From the NCBI GenBank assembly GCA_964250615.1, contig CAXUGM010000004.1: 64,000 bases of DNA; one strand, given 5' to 3'. Position 1 is the first letter of the stretch; each line of letters starts with the position of its first letter. Both the position numbers and the translations under genes were made by a program. Below, piece after piece: positions 1-8,158 of the stretch. This DNA is from Blautia sp900556555 (GTDB lineage Bacteria; Bacillota; Clostridia; Lachnospirales; Lachnospiraceae). The notes under the pieces were generated by a model. That model saw only the letters and a list, made by a program, of their open reading frames with translations, made no database searches and was not told the origin of the DNA.

Positions 1-113
1 TAAATTCCATCTTTGAAGTGTGGATTTTTGCAGGATTAAATTCTACAGAGGGGTGGAATTTAACTTTGCAAGTGGGTAAAGCAGATAAGGGTGAATAAAT
101 ATGCAAAACAGCC

Positions 114-142
114 TTGTAGATGTGAAATAATCGTGGTATAAT
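114..142 (+). promoter_or_regulatory. Promoter of the NSS transporter
   Basis: TTGTAG (114-119), 17-nt spacer, TATAAT (137-142). The -10 is perfect and the -35 fair. It lies about 90 nt before the chosen start of the transporter gene, leaving an untranslated leader that holds a hairpin (157-199). Confidence 0.7.
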
Positions 143-156
143 TTTTGTCATAGCAT

Positions 157-199
157 CTGTTTTGACGTTTACACATTAAAGGATTGATGCGTCAAACAG
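157..199 (+). promoter_or_regulatory. Leader hairpin before NSS transporter
   Basis: CTGTTTTGACG at 157-167 pairs with CGTCAAACAG at 190-199, leaving one T bulged and a 22-nt loop. It sits in the leader just before the ribosome binding site (AGAAGAGG, 217-224). No T-run follows, so it is not a simple terminator. Its function is unknown. Confidence 0.4.
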
Positions 200-231
200 G
201 CGAAGAGAAGATAAAAGAAGAGGTAATAATA

Positions 232-1599
232 ATGGAAAGAGAAAAATTTTCTTCACGCCTTGGCTTCATTCTTATTTCAGCAGGATGTGCCATTGGTCTT
301 GGAAATGTATGGCGTTTTCCATACATAACAGGAAAATACGGTGGGGCAGCTTTTGTTCTCATTTACCTGTTTTTCCTGATTGTTATGGGATTGCCGATTA
401 TGGTAATGGAGTTTGCAGTTGGCCGTGCCAGCCAGAGGAGTATTGCAACATCCTTCAACGTGCTGGAAAAGAAGGGGACAAAGTGGCATATTTACCGTTA
501 CTTCGGTATGGCGGGAAATTATCTGCTGATGATGTTTTATACCACCATCGGAGGCTGGATGCTGGCATATTTTGTGAAGATGGCAAAAGGCGATTTTAAA
601 GGGCTGGATGCAGAAGGTGTAGGCCAGGCTTTTAACAGTCTTACTACAGACATGGGCACTATGATCATATGGATGCTGATCGTGGTAGTCATTGGATTTA
701 CTGTCTGCTCTCTGGGTCTTCAGAGCGGTGTTGAAAGAATCACAAAGGCAATGATGGTGATTCTGCTTTTCCTGATGATCGTACTTGCAGTGAATTCCTG
801 CCTGCTTCAGGGAGCGTCAGATGGATTAAAATTCTATCTCATGCCTGATTTCAAGAAATTAACAGAGTATGGCTTATCTGAAGTAATCTTTGCTGCCATG
901 GGCCAGGCGTTCTTCACATTAAGCCTTGGTATTGGAGCTCTGGCAATTTTCGGAAGTTATATTGGAAAAGAGAGAAAACTTACAGGAGAAGCCATTAACA
1001 TCCTGGTTCTGGATACTTTTGTTGCATTGACAGCAGGATTGATTATTTTCCCTGCATGTTCTGCTTTCGGTGTGAATCCGGGAGAAGGACCTGGTCTGGT
1101 ATTTGTGACACTGCCCAATGTATTTAATAACATGAAAGGCGGAAGATTCTGGGGAAGCCTGTTCTTTCTGTTTATGAGTTTTGCAGCACTTTCTACTATT
1201 ATTGCAGTGTTTCAGAATATTATTTCCTTTGCACAGGATCTGTGGAACTGGAGTTTGAAAAAAGCGGTATTGGTGAATGGGATTGCCATTGTCATCTTAT
1301 CCTTGCCATGTATTTTTGGTATGACAATCTGGAGTGATTTTTCCATTTTAGGAAAGAGCATTCTTGACTTTGAAGATTTCCTGGTAAGCAATAATATGCT
1401 TCCTCTTGGTTCTTTGATTTATCTGCTGTTCTGTGTAACCCGTTATGGCTGGGGATGGAAAAATTTCCTTGCGGAAGCAAATACAGGAGCAGGTGTTTCC
1501 TTCCCGAAACAGATCAAAGTGTACCTTACCTTTGTATTGCCAATTATCGTGCTGTATATTTTTGTACAGGGATATTGGGGACTGATTCAGTCATTATAA
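232..1599 (+). CDS. Sodium-dependent transporter, NSS (SNF) family
   Basis: A polytopic membrane protein of the neurotransmitter:sodium symporter family, which in bacteria imports amino acids or similar amines together with Na+. The signature NVWRFPY of the first membrane helix is at residues 25-31, followed by about eleven further hydrophobic segments over 455 residues, a normal length for short bacterial members. The start at 232 is preferred over an in-frame TTG at 184 because AGAAGAGG lies just upstream of 232 and the family signature then sits close to the N terminus. The gene is monocistronic, with its own promoter and a terminator immediately downstream. The substrate cannot be read from the sequence. 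Confidence 0.9.
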   Translation: MEREKFSSRLGFILISAGCAIGLGNVWRFPYITGKYGGAAFVLIYLFFLIVMGLPIMVMEFAVGRASQRSIATSFNVLEKKGTKWHIYRYFGMAGNYLLMMFYTTIGGWMLAYFVKMAKGDFKGLDAEGVGQAFNSLTTDMGTMIIWMLIVVVIGFTVCSLGLQSGVERITKAMMVILLFLMIVLAVNSCLLQGASDGLKFYLMPDFKKLTEYGLSEVIFAAMGQAFFTLSLGIGALAIFGSYIGKERKLTGEAINILVLDTFVALTAGLIIFPACSAFGVNPGEGPGLVFVTLPNVFNNMKGGRFWGSLFFLFMSFAALSTIIAVFQNIISFAQDLWNWSLKKAVLVNGIAIVILSLPCIFGMTIWSDFSILGKSILDFEDFLVSNNMLPLGSLIYLLFCVTRYGWGWKNFLAEANTGAGVSFPKQIKVYLTFVLPIIVLYIFVQGYWGLIQSL

Positions 1600-1601
1600 A
1601 G

Positions 1602-1646
1602 AAAAAAGAGAAATGTGCAAACTGTATGCATGTTTCTCTTTTTTTT
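1602..1646 (+). terminator. Rho-independent terminator after NSS transporter
   Basis: AAAAAAGAGAAA pairs with TTTCTCTTTTTT across a small mismatch and a TGCA-containing inner stem, and ends in a T-run. It separates the transporter from the pyrH operon. Confidence 0.8.
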
Positions 1647-1658
1647 CTGAAATATTTC

Positions 1659-1687
1659 TTGAAATCATGTTCTATTATGGTTATACT
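1659..1687 (+). promoter_or_regulatory. Promoter of pyrH operon
   Basis: TTGAAA (1659-1664), 17-nt spacer, TATACT (1682-1687), about 43 nt before the pyrH start. In many Firmicutes pyrH follows rpsB-tsf; here the cluster starts from its own promoter instead. Confidence 0.75.
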
Positions 1688-1729
1688 TAATACAATGAAA
1701 CAAACAATAATAAAGGAGCTTTAGACTTT

Positions 1730-2425
1730 ATGAAGAGAATATTACTGAAATTAAGCGGGGAAGCTTTGGCAGGACCTAAGAAAACAGGATTTGACGAAGC
1801 AACGGTCATGGAAGTGGCACAACAGGTAAAAGTTCTTGTAGAAGAAGGAATTCAGGTAGGTATTGTCATCGGTGGAGGAAACTTCTGGAGAGGACGTACC
1901 AGTGAAAATATTGACCGCACAAAAGCAGACCAGATCGGTATGCTGGCAACGGTCATGAACTGTATCTATGTATCAGAAATTTTCCGTGCAGCCGGAATGA
2001 ATACCAGCGTACTTACTCCTTTTGAGTGCGGATCTTTTACAAAGCTGTTTTCAAAGGACCGCGCTGTCAAAGAACTGGAGAAAGGTACTGTGGTATTTAT
2101 GGCAGGCGGTACCGGACATCCTTATTTTTCAACAGACACTGCAACTGTGTTAAGAGCCATTGAAATCGAAGCAGAGATGATCTTCCTGGCAAAAGCAGTG
2201 GATGGTGTGTATGACAGTGATCCAAAGGTAAACCCGGAAGCAAAGAAATATGACCAGGTAACCATTCAGGAAGTAATTGACCAGAAACTTGCAGTTGTTG
2301 ATATGACAGCATCCATTCTTTGTATGGAGAACAAGATGCCTATGCTGGTGTTTGGACTGAATGAAGAGAACAGTATTGTCAATACTGCACATGGAAAGTT
2401 TACAGGCACAAAGGTGCTGGTATAA
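1730..2425 (+). CDS. pyrH: UMP kinase
   Basis: A cytoplasmic amino-acid-kinase-fold enzyme that phosphorylates UMP to UDP with ATP, feeding all pyrimidine nucleotide synthesis. The N-terminal KLSGE (7-11), the glycine-rich GGGNFWRGR (48-56) and the segment TGHPYFSTDTA are typical of bacterial PyrH. At 231 residues it is slightly short but complete. It is the first gene of a co-directional group pyrH-frr-uppS-cdsA-dxr-rseP that links nucleotide, translation and envelope precursor functions, as in other Firmicutes. Confidence 0.96.
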   Translation: MKRILLKLSGEALAGPKKTGFDEATVMEVAQQVKVLVEEGIQVGIVIGGGNFWRGRTSENIDRTKADQIGMLATVMNCIYVSEIFRAAGMNTSVLTPFECGSFTKLFSKDRAVKELEKGTVVFMAGGTGHPYFSTDTATVLRAIEIEAEMIFLAKAVDGVYDSDPKVNPEAKKYDQVTIQEVIDQKLAVVDMTASILCMENKMPMLVFGLNEENSIVNTAHGKFTGTKVLV

Positions 2426-2455
2426 AGACAAAATAGGAAAGAAGAGGACATAATC

Positions 2456-3010
2456 ATGACAGATGAAAGAATTCAGGTATATGAAAGCAAAATGACAAAA
2501 ACATTAGACGGGTTGAGAAAAGAGTATTTAACCATCCGTGCAGGCCGTGCAAACCCACATATTCTGGATAAACTTACCGTAGACTATTATGGAACACCTA
2601 CACCACTTCAGCAGGTGGCAAACATTACAGTTCCAGAGGCACGTATGATTCAGATCCAGCCTTGGGAAGCATCTCTGATCAAAGACATCAGCAAAGCAAT
2701 CCTGTCTTCTGATCTTGGATTAAATCCAAACTCAGATGGCAAAGTAATCCGTCTGGTTCTTCCGGAGCTGACAGAAGAGCGCAGAAAAGAACTGGTTAAA
2801 GACGTGAAGAAAAAAGGCGAAGCTGCAAAGGTAGCAGTGCGCAACATCCGCAGAGATGCAAATGATGCATTCAAAAAACTGTCAAAACAGGATGTTTCTG
2901 AGGATGAGATCAAAGAACTAGAAGATAAAGTACAGAAAGTTACTGACAAGTTCGTAAAAGAAATTGACAAGGCTGTGGATGAAAAATCCAAAGAAATTCT
3001 TACTGTATAA
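2456..3010 (+). CDS. frr: Ribosome recycling factor
   Basis: RRF (184 residues, the usual length) binds the post-termination ribosome and, with EF-G, splits it into subunits. The N-terminal helix, the RAGRANPHILDKLTVDYYGT region (28-47) and the long C-terminal three-helix-bundle half, rich in Lys and Glu, are recognisable. It lies 30 nt behind pyrH with an AGGAAAGAAGAGG ribosome binding region, so the two are probably translated from one message. Confidence 0.97.
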   Translation: MTDERIQVYESKMTKTLDGLRKEYLTIRAGRANPHILDKLTVDYYGTPTPLQQVANITVPEARMIQIQPWEASLIKDISKAILSSDLGLNPNSDGKVIRLVLPELTEERRKELVKDVKKKGEAAKVAVRNIRRDANDAFKKLSKQDVSEDEIKELEDKVQKVTDKFVKEIDKAVDEKSKEILTV

Positions 3011-3036
3011 TACACTGTATTAAAAAAGAAAGGGAA

Positions 3037-3069
3037 GGGGCACGTACAGAAATCTGGTATTGTGCCTCT
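3037..3069 (+). terminator. Weak intra-operon hairpin after frr
   Basis: GGGGCAC pairs with GTGCCTC (one G.U) around an 18-nt loop, followed by only TTTT. It sits between frr and uppS and may attenuate expression or be an RNA-processing site. No obvious promoter follows it, so read-through must occur. Confidence 0.4.
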
Positions 3070-3089
3070 TTTGTGCGTAGGAGGATAAA

Positions 3090-3806
3090 ATGAAGATTCC
3101 AAATCATGTGGCCATTATTTTAGATGGCAATGGACGCTGGGCCAAGGCAAAGGGAATGCCAAGAACCTATGGACATATTAAAGGGTGCGAAAATCTGGAA
3201 AAAATCTGCAGTATGGCAAAAGAACTGGGGGTAAAATATCTCACAGTATATGCTTTTTCTACAGAAAACTGGAAACGCTCCAAAGAAGAAGTAGACGGTT
3301 TAATGAAGCTGTTCCGCAATTACATGAAGAAGTGCATAAAAATCGCATCAGACAACAAAATGAGAGTAAGAGTAATCGGAGATCCCACAGCATTTGGTGA
3401 AGATCTGCAAAAGAAAATCAAAGAGCTGGAGGAGTTTTCCAGCCAGTATGATGAATTGCATTTTCAGATTGCGTTAAATTACGGCAGCAGGGATGAGATG
3501 AAGCGGGCAGTCAGAGAACTGGCCATGGATGTAAAAGAGGGAAAATTGAATCCAGAAGAGATTACGGAACAGACCATATCAGATTACCTGGATACCAGAG
3601 GACTTCCAGATCCGGACCTTTTGATCCGTACCAGTGGAGAACAGAGGCTTTCCAATTATCTTTTGTGGCAGCTTGCCTATACAGAGTTTTATTTTACAGA
3701 TGTTCCCTGGCCGGATTTTAATAAGGCAGAATTTGTAAAAGCTATCGAGAAATATAATGGCAGAGACAGAAGATACGGAGGAGTAAAGGAGGATACAAAT
3801 GTTTAA
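3090..3806 (+). CDS. uppS: Undecaprenyl (polyprenyl) diphosphate synthase
   Basis: A cis-prenyltransferase that condenses isopentenyl-PP onto farnesyl-PP to make the C55 lipid carrier for peptidoglycan and other envelope polymers. The catalytic Asp is in the N-terminal LDGNGRW motif (D12). The C-terminal block RTSGEQRLSNYLLWQ and a following TEFYF segment complete the UPP-synthase signature. The 238-residue length is normal. It overlaps cdsA by 8 nt, indicating translational coupling, and lies upstream of dxr, which makes the isoprenoid precursor it consumes. Confidence 0.96.
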   Translation: MKIPNHVAIILDGNGRWAKAKGMPRTYGHIKGCENLEKICSMAKELGVKYLTVYAFSTENWKRSKEEVDGLMKLFRNYMKKCIKIASDNKMRVRVIGDPTAFGEDLQKKIKELEEFSSQYDELHFQIALNYGSRDEMKRAVRELAMDVKEGKLNPEEITEQTISDYLDTRGLPDPDLLIRTSGEQRLSNYLLWQLAYTEFYFTDVPWPDFNKAEFVKAIEKYNGRDRRYGGVKEDTNV

Positions 3807-4611
3807 AACACGACTACTAAGCGGCATTGTCCTTGTGGTCATTGCGGCTGCCTCAATTGCAGCGGGAGGACCTGTATTGTTTGCAGTGCTTCTTGCAATC
3901 TCTTTGATAGGTGTTAACGAATTATACAGAGCCATGGATGTGCACCAAAAAGGATTTGGCCCCTTGGAAGTGGCGGGATATGCAGGGACAGTTTTATATT
4001 ATATCACCTTGTTGTGGTCTGGTCTGCAGGCTTATTCTATGATGGCAGTATTGTTTGCACTTGTCTTGATCATGTGTGTCTATGTATTTTATTATCCAAA
4101 ATACAGGGCAGAGCAGATTATGGCAGCATTATTTGGTGTGATTTATGTAGCGGTGATGCTTTCTTATATTTTCAAAACCAGAAATCTGGAAGGCGGAGCA
4201 TGGCTGGTAGGTCTGATTTTCCTGAGCTCCTGGGGAAGCGATACCTGTGCTTATTGTGTGGGAATGTTATTTGGCAAACATAAGATGGCACCTGTACTGA
4301 GTCCGAAAAAATCCGTGGAAGGCGGTGTAGGAGGTGTTGTAGGTGCAGCACTTCTTGGGGCACTTTATGCTGTACTGATCTCAGGTGTCAACCCTGCATC
4401 CGGACATACACCTTTGATGTATGGTATCATCTGTGCCGTAGGAGCATTGATTTCCATGGTAGGGGATTTGGCTGCTTCTGCGATTAAGAGAAACAAAGAG
4501 ATTAAAGATTACGGAAAACTGATACCGGGACATGGCGGGATTCTGGATCGGTTTGACAGCGTGATTTTTACAGCACCGTTTATCTATTTTCTGGCAAACG
4601 TGTTGATTTAA
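3799..4611 (+). CDS. cdsA: Phosphatidate cytidylyltransferase
   Basis: An integral membrane enzyme that makes CDP-diacylglycerol from phosphatidic acid and CTP, the branch point of phospholipid synthesis. It has multiple hydrophobic helices, and the CdsA signature lies near the C terminus (PGHGGILDRFDS beginning at about 243). The 270-residue length is typical. AGGAGG inside the uppS 3' end serves as ribosome binding site, and the start overlaps uppS. The dxr gene follows after 13 nt. Confidence 0.95.
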   Translation: MFKTRLLSGIVLVVIAAASIAAGGPVLFAVLLAISLIGVNELYRAMDVHQKGFGPLEVAGYAGTVLYYITLLWSGLQAYSMMAVLFALVLIMCVYVFYYPKYRAEQIMAALFGVIYVAVMLSYIFKTRNLEGGAWLVGLIFLSSWGSDTCAYCVGMLFGKHKMAPVLSPKKSVEGGVGGVVGAALLGALYAVLISGVNPASGHTPLMYGIICAVGALISMVGDLAASAIKRNKEIKDYGKLIPGHGGILDRFDSVIFTAPFIYFLANVLI

Positions 4612-4624
4612 GGAGAAGGTAAGT

Positions 4625-5767
4625 ATGATAAAAATTGCGATTTTAGGTTCTACAGGTTCCATTGGAACCCAGACCCTGGATATTGTGAGAAAAAATAAAG
4701 ATTTGCAGGTTCTTGGCCTGGCAGCAGGAAGAAATATTTCCATGCTGGAGGAACAAATCCGGGAATTTTCTCCAAGACTGGCAGCAGTAGGAGATGAAGA
4801 AAAAGCGGCAGAACTCAGAGAACGGGTCAAAGACACAGATTGCAAGGTAGTGGGAGGTATGGATGGACTTCTGGAACTGGCGGCTATGGAAGGCACACAG
4901 ATTCTTGTCACAGCTATTGTGGGAATGATCGGAATCCGTCCTACTATTGAAGGAATCAAAGCAGGCAAAGATATTGCACTTGCTAATAAAGAGACCTTGG
5001 TCACAGCGGGACATATCATCATGCCGCTGGCAGAGCAATATGGGGTACGGATTCTGCCGGTGGACAGTGAACACAGTGCTATTTTCCAGGCATTAAACGG
5101 AGAAGAACATAAGACCATTGACAAATTGCTCATCACTGCATCCGGGGGCCCTTTCAGAGGAAGAAAAACAGAAGACCTGAGAGACATTCAGGTGGAAGAT
5201 GCCCTGAAGCATCCAAACTGGGCTATGGGGCAGAAGATTACCATTGACTCAGCGACCCTGGTGAACAAGGGCTTAGAAGTCATGGAGGCGAAATGGCTGT
5301 TCGGTGTTGATCTGGATCAGATTCAGGTAGTGGTGCAGCCCCAGAGTGTGATTCATTCTATGATTCAGTTTACAGACGGCAGTGTGATGGCACAGCTTGG
5401 AACACCGGATATGCGGCTGCCGATTCAATATGCTCTTTATGGTGGAACCAGGAGATATCTGGATGGGGAACGTCTGGATTTTGCAAAACTTGGTTCTATT
5501 ACCTTCGAGAATCCAGATATGGAAACCTTCAAAGGCCTGCCTCTTGCCATGAAGGCATCACGAACAGGTGGTTCTATGCCAACGGTATTTAACGCTGCAA
5601 ATGAAAAGGCAGTGGCTCTGTTCCTTCAGAAAAAAATTGCTTTTCTGGATATTTACCGGATTATTGAGGATGCTATGGAGAGTCATAAAGTAATCCCGGC
5701 ACCTACTGTAGAAGAGATTTTAAATATCGAACAAGAAATATACAATAGAATTGAAAGCAGGTGGTAG
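4625..5767 (+). CDS. dxr: 1-deoxy-D-xylulose-5-phosphate reductoisomerase
   Basis: Catalyses the NADPH-dependent conversion of DXP to 2-C-methyl-D-erythritol 4-phosphate, the committed step of the MEP isoprenoid pathway. The Rossmann loop GSTGSIG (8-14), the LANKE motif (119-123) and the metal/substrate block PVDSEHSAIF (145-154) are present. The protein is 380 residues, a normal length. The neighbouring genes use or accompany isoprenoid products (uppS, cdsA, rseP). The rseP start follows after a single base. Confidence 0.97.
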   Translation: MIKIAILGSTGSIGTQTLDIVRKNKDLQVLGLAAGRNISMLEEQIREFSPRLAAVGDEEKAAELRERVKDTDCKVVGGMDGLLELAAMEGTQILVTAIVGMIGIRPTIEGIKAGKDIALANKETLVTAGHIIMPLAEQYGVRILPVDSEHSAIFQALNGEEHKTIDKLLITASGGPFRGRKTEDLRDIQVEDALKHPNWAMGQKITIDSATLVNKGLEVMEAKWLFGVDLDQIQVVVQPQSVIHSMIQFTDGSVMAQLGTPDMRLPIQYALYGGTRRYLDGERLDFAKLGSITFENPDMETFKGLPLAMKASRTGGSMPTVFNAANEKAVALFLQKKIAFLDIYRIIEDAMESHKVIPAPTVEEILNIEQEIYNRIESRW

Positions 5768-5768
5768 A

Positions 5769-7049
5769 TTGAAAATTTTAATTGCACTGCTGGTATTTTC
5801 TGTGATTGTGCTGTTTCATGAACTGGGGCATTTTCTCCTGGCAAAGAGAAATGGTATCGCAGTCACAGAGTTCTCCCTGGGAATGGGGCCGAGGCTTCTT
5901 TCTACAGAAAAAGGAGGAACCAGATACTCTTTGAAACTTTTTCCTATCGGAGGCTCCTGTATGATGGTAGGAGAAGATGAGGATGATGACAGCGAAGGGT
6001 CTTTCAATAATGCATCTGTATGGGCAAGAATATCAGTAGTTGCAGCAGGACCTATTTTTAACTTTATCCTAGCCTTTGTGTTTGCCATGATCATTACCAG
6101 CGTGGTAGGATATGATCCGGCAAGAGTGCTGCAGGTGACAGAAGGATCTCCGGCAGCCCAGGCAGGACTGAAAGAAGGAGATATCATCAAAGAATTTCAG
6201 GGAAGGCATATTTCCATAGGCCGTGACCTGGATTCTTATATGGCGTTACATGGACTGAAAGACGAAGAAATTTCTCTGACCTATGAAAGAGATGGGAAGA
6301 AGCACGATATTCAGTTTCAGGCAAATAGTGAAAGCAGATATATGCTTGGTTTTACTTATTTGTCCGAAGGAATACCAGAGATTACCCAGGTCATGTTAAA
6401 CAGTGCTATGGCAAAAGCCGGCGTAATGCCAGGAGATATTATCAGGGAGATCAATGGAACTGCAGTTGCAGACAGCCAGGAGATTCAGGCATATTTGCAG
6501 GAGCATCCGCTGGATGGAACAGAGATTACTCTTGGGATTGAAAGAGACGGAAAAGTGGAGACAATCTCTGCAATCCCACAGATGACCAAACATGTAGATT
6601 CTGGATTTATCTACAATATTTACCGGGAAAAGACAAATTTTCTGGGTGTCATGAAATACAGTGCAGTGGAAGTGCGGTACTGGGTTTCTACAACCGTAGA
6701 GAGTCTAATGATGCTCATAAAAGGGCAGTTTTCGGTCAATGATCTTTCCGGTCCGGTGGGAATCATCGATGTCATCGGAGATTCTTATGAGGAAGCAAAA
6801 GGTGAGGGTGCCATGATGGTGTGGATGCAGATGCTGTACTGGGCAATCCTGCTTTCAGCGAACCTGGGTGTTATGAATCTTCTTCCCATACCTGCTCTTG
6901 ACGGAGGCAGGCTTGTATTCTTGCTCATTGAGTCTGTGAGAAAGAAACGGTTGAATCCCAATGTGGAGGGTATGATTCATTTTGCAGGTTTTGTCCTCCT
7001 GATGATGCTGATGGTATTTGTGATGTTTAACGATTTTAGGAGATTATAA
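5769..7049 (+). CDS. rseP: RseP/RasP-type site-2 intramembrane zinc metalloprotease
   Basis: A membrane-embedded protease that cuts transmembrane segments, typically anti-sigma factors or signal-peptide remnants. Zinc-binding HELGH is at 17-21 in the first helix and the third ligand region PALDGGR is near 375-381 in a C-terminal helix. Two PDZ domains lie between (about 113-185 and 205-265). The TTG start at 5769 is chosen because AGGTGG sits 4-10 nt upstream. An earlier in-frame TTG at 5751 lacks such a site and lies inside dxr. The protein has 426 residues. The cluster ends here with the ribU promoter immediately after the stop. Confidence 0.93.
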   Translation: MKILIALLVFSVIVLFHELGHFLLAKRNGIAVTEFSLGMGPRLLSTEKGGTRYSLKLFPIGGSCMMVGEDEDDDSEGSFNNASVWARISVVAAGPIFNFILAFVFAMIITSVVGYDPARVLQVTEGSPAAQAGLKEGDIIKEFQGRHISIGRDLDSYMALHGLKDEEISLTYERDGKKHDIQFQANSESRYMLGFTYLSEGIPEITQVMLNSAMAKAGVMPGDIIREINGTAVADSQEIQAYLQEHPLDGTEITLGIERDGKVETISAIPQMTKHVDSGFIYNIYREKTNFLGVMKYSAVEVRYWVSTTVESLMMLIKGQFSVNDLSGPVGIIDVIGDSYEEAKGEGAMMVWMQMLYWAILLSANLGVMNLLPIPALDGGRLVFLLIESVRKKRLNPNVEGMIHFAGFVLLMMLMVFVMFNDFRRL

Positions 7050-7057
7050 GAAATTTC

Positions 7058-7086
7058 TTGAAAAAACTGCCGTTGTGGCATATAAT
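7058..7086 (+). promoter_or_regulatory. Promoter of riboswitch-ribU unit
   Basis: TTGAAA (7058-7063), 17 nt, TATAAT (7081-7086). It lies just 8 nt after the rseP stop and about 20 nt before the FMN aptamer. Confidence 0.85.
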
Positions 7087-7104
7087 AAAAGCAAATAAAA
7101 GAAA

Positions 7105-7217
7105 ATTCTTCGGGGCGGGGCGTGATTCCCCACCGGCGGTATAGTCCGCGAGCGCAGATGCGTTGATTTGGTGAGATTCCAAAACCGACAGTATAGTCTG
7201 GATGAGAGAAGAAAGAT
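7105..7217 (+). ncRNA. FMN riboswitch (RFN element)
   Basis: The region carries the conserved blocks of the flavin mononucleotide aptamer: a closing stem TTCTTC (from 7107) paired with GAGAGAAGAA (7204-7213), the GGGGCGGGGCGTGATTCCCC segment, the ACCGGCGGTATAGTCCGCGAG arm and the ACCGACAGTATAGTCTGGATG arm. FMN binding is expected to favour the terminator at 7277-7306 and so switch off ribU when flavin is abundant. It is placed between a consensus promoter and the riboflavin transporter gene, which agrees with this role. Confidence 0.95.
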
Positions 7218-7276
7218 TCGTGATTGTTCCAAGATGATTTTTCATGTGTATCTATGGAAAATCAAAAACGGATATT

Positions 7277-7306
7277 AGCCCTGAGTATTTTGCTCAGGGC
7301 TTTTTG
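7277..7306 (+). terminator. Riboswitch expression-platform terminator
   Basis: AGCCCTGAG (7277-7285) pairs perfectly with CTCAGGGCT (7293-7301) around a 7-nt loop, followed by TTTTG. It lies between the FMN aptamer and ribU and is the likely off-state terminator. Confidence 0.85.
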
Positions 7307-7409
7307 TTTGATGGGAGGTTGCATTTTCCATCACAGGGACATTGCAGGGTCTACATTCAAAACGAAAGGATTTCCTTTTATATCAAGATATCAAAAGGAG
7401 AGAACGAAC

Positions 7410-8048
7410 ATGAGTGAACAGGTATTAAGAAAAATGGATGCAGCACAAAAAAGCAGAAGCAAAGTAAGGACGATTGTCCAGGTGGCAATGCTGGGAGCAA
7501 TTTCAACAGTTTTGATGCTGTTTGAGTTTCCGCTTCCGTTTCTGGCACCGCCTTTCTATGAATTGGATTTCAGCGAGGTTCCGGTTCTGATTGGTGCATT
7601 TGCTATGGGCCCTGTAGCTGGAATTGCCATTGAAGCAGTAAAAGTTTTGCTGAACTTTGTATTAAACGGAACCACTACAGCAGGGGTCGGCGAGGTGGCG
7701 AATTTCATAGTTGGATGTGCTTTCCTTCTTCCTGCTTCCTTCCTTTACAGAAGAAAAAAAACAAGGAAAAATGCAGTGATTGGTATGACGGCTGGAACCG
7801 TGCTGATGACAGTTTTGGCATGTGTACTTAATGCCTTTATATTGCTTCCGGCATATGGAGCAGCGTTTGGAATGCCGGTACAGGCTTTTGTAGAAATGGG
7901 AACTAAGATTAACGGAGCAATTGACAGTTTGTTTATGTTTGCCGTTCTTGCCGTTGGTCCTTTTAATCTTTTGAAGGGTGTTCTTGTTTCTGTTATTGTA
8001 TTACTGCTTTATAAAAGAATTCGTGTGATTTTAAGAGGAGATATGTAA
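7410..8048 (+). CDS. ribU: Riboflavin ECF transporter substrate-binding subunit RibU
   Basis: An integral membrane S component that binds riboflavin and works with the energy-coupling module (EcfAAT, not in this window). About five to six hydrophobic segments are visible. The LFEFPLPFLAPPFYELDFSE loop and the conserved EAVKVLLNF and GEVANF segments are typical of RibU. The start at 7410 has a good AAAGGAGAG site. An in-frame frame extension upstream would run through the riboswitch terminator and is not coding. The 212-residue length is normal for RibU. A terminator follows at 8059. Confidence 0.95.
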   Translation: MSEQVLRKMDAAQKSRSKVRTIVQVAMLGAISTVLMLFEFPLPFLAPPFYELDFSEVPVLIGAFAMGPVAGIAIEAVKVLLNFVLNGTTTAGVGEVANFIVGCAFLLPASFLYRRKKTRKNAVIGMTAGTVLMTVLACVLNAFILLPAYGAAFGMPVQAFVEMGTKINGAIDSLFMFAVLAVGPFNLLKGVLVSVIVLLLYKRIRVILRGDM

Positions 8049-8058
8049 AAAGAAAGAC

Positions 8059-8104
8059 AGTCCTATAAATTAGAGCTTTAAGTTCTGGTTTGTAGGACTT
8101 TTTC
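8059..8104 (+). terminator. Terminator after ribU
   Basis: AGTCCTATAAA (8059-8069) pairs with TTTGTAGGACT (8089-8099, one G.U), followed by a T-run. Confidence 0.85.
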
Positions 8105-8158
8105 ACATTTTTTGAAGCTTTGCATAAGCTAAAGCAAGGAACTTCTGCGAGGTATTCT

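Noticed and set aside
1..62. Inverted repeat TAAATTCCA / TGGAATTTA
   Set aside because: Nine bases with a 44-nt AT-rich loop at the window edge are likely chance. The upstream context is missing.
4381..5187. A 268-codon - strand frame spanning cdsA and dxr
   Set aside because: It lies across two clear genes on the other strand with a low-complexity, Ser/Pro-rich product.
7224..7409. N-terminal extension of ribU
   Set aside because: This stretch contains the riboswitch terminator; the correct start is 7410 with AAAGGAGAG.
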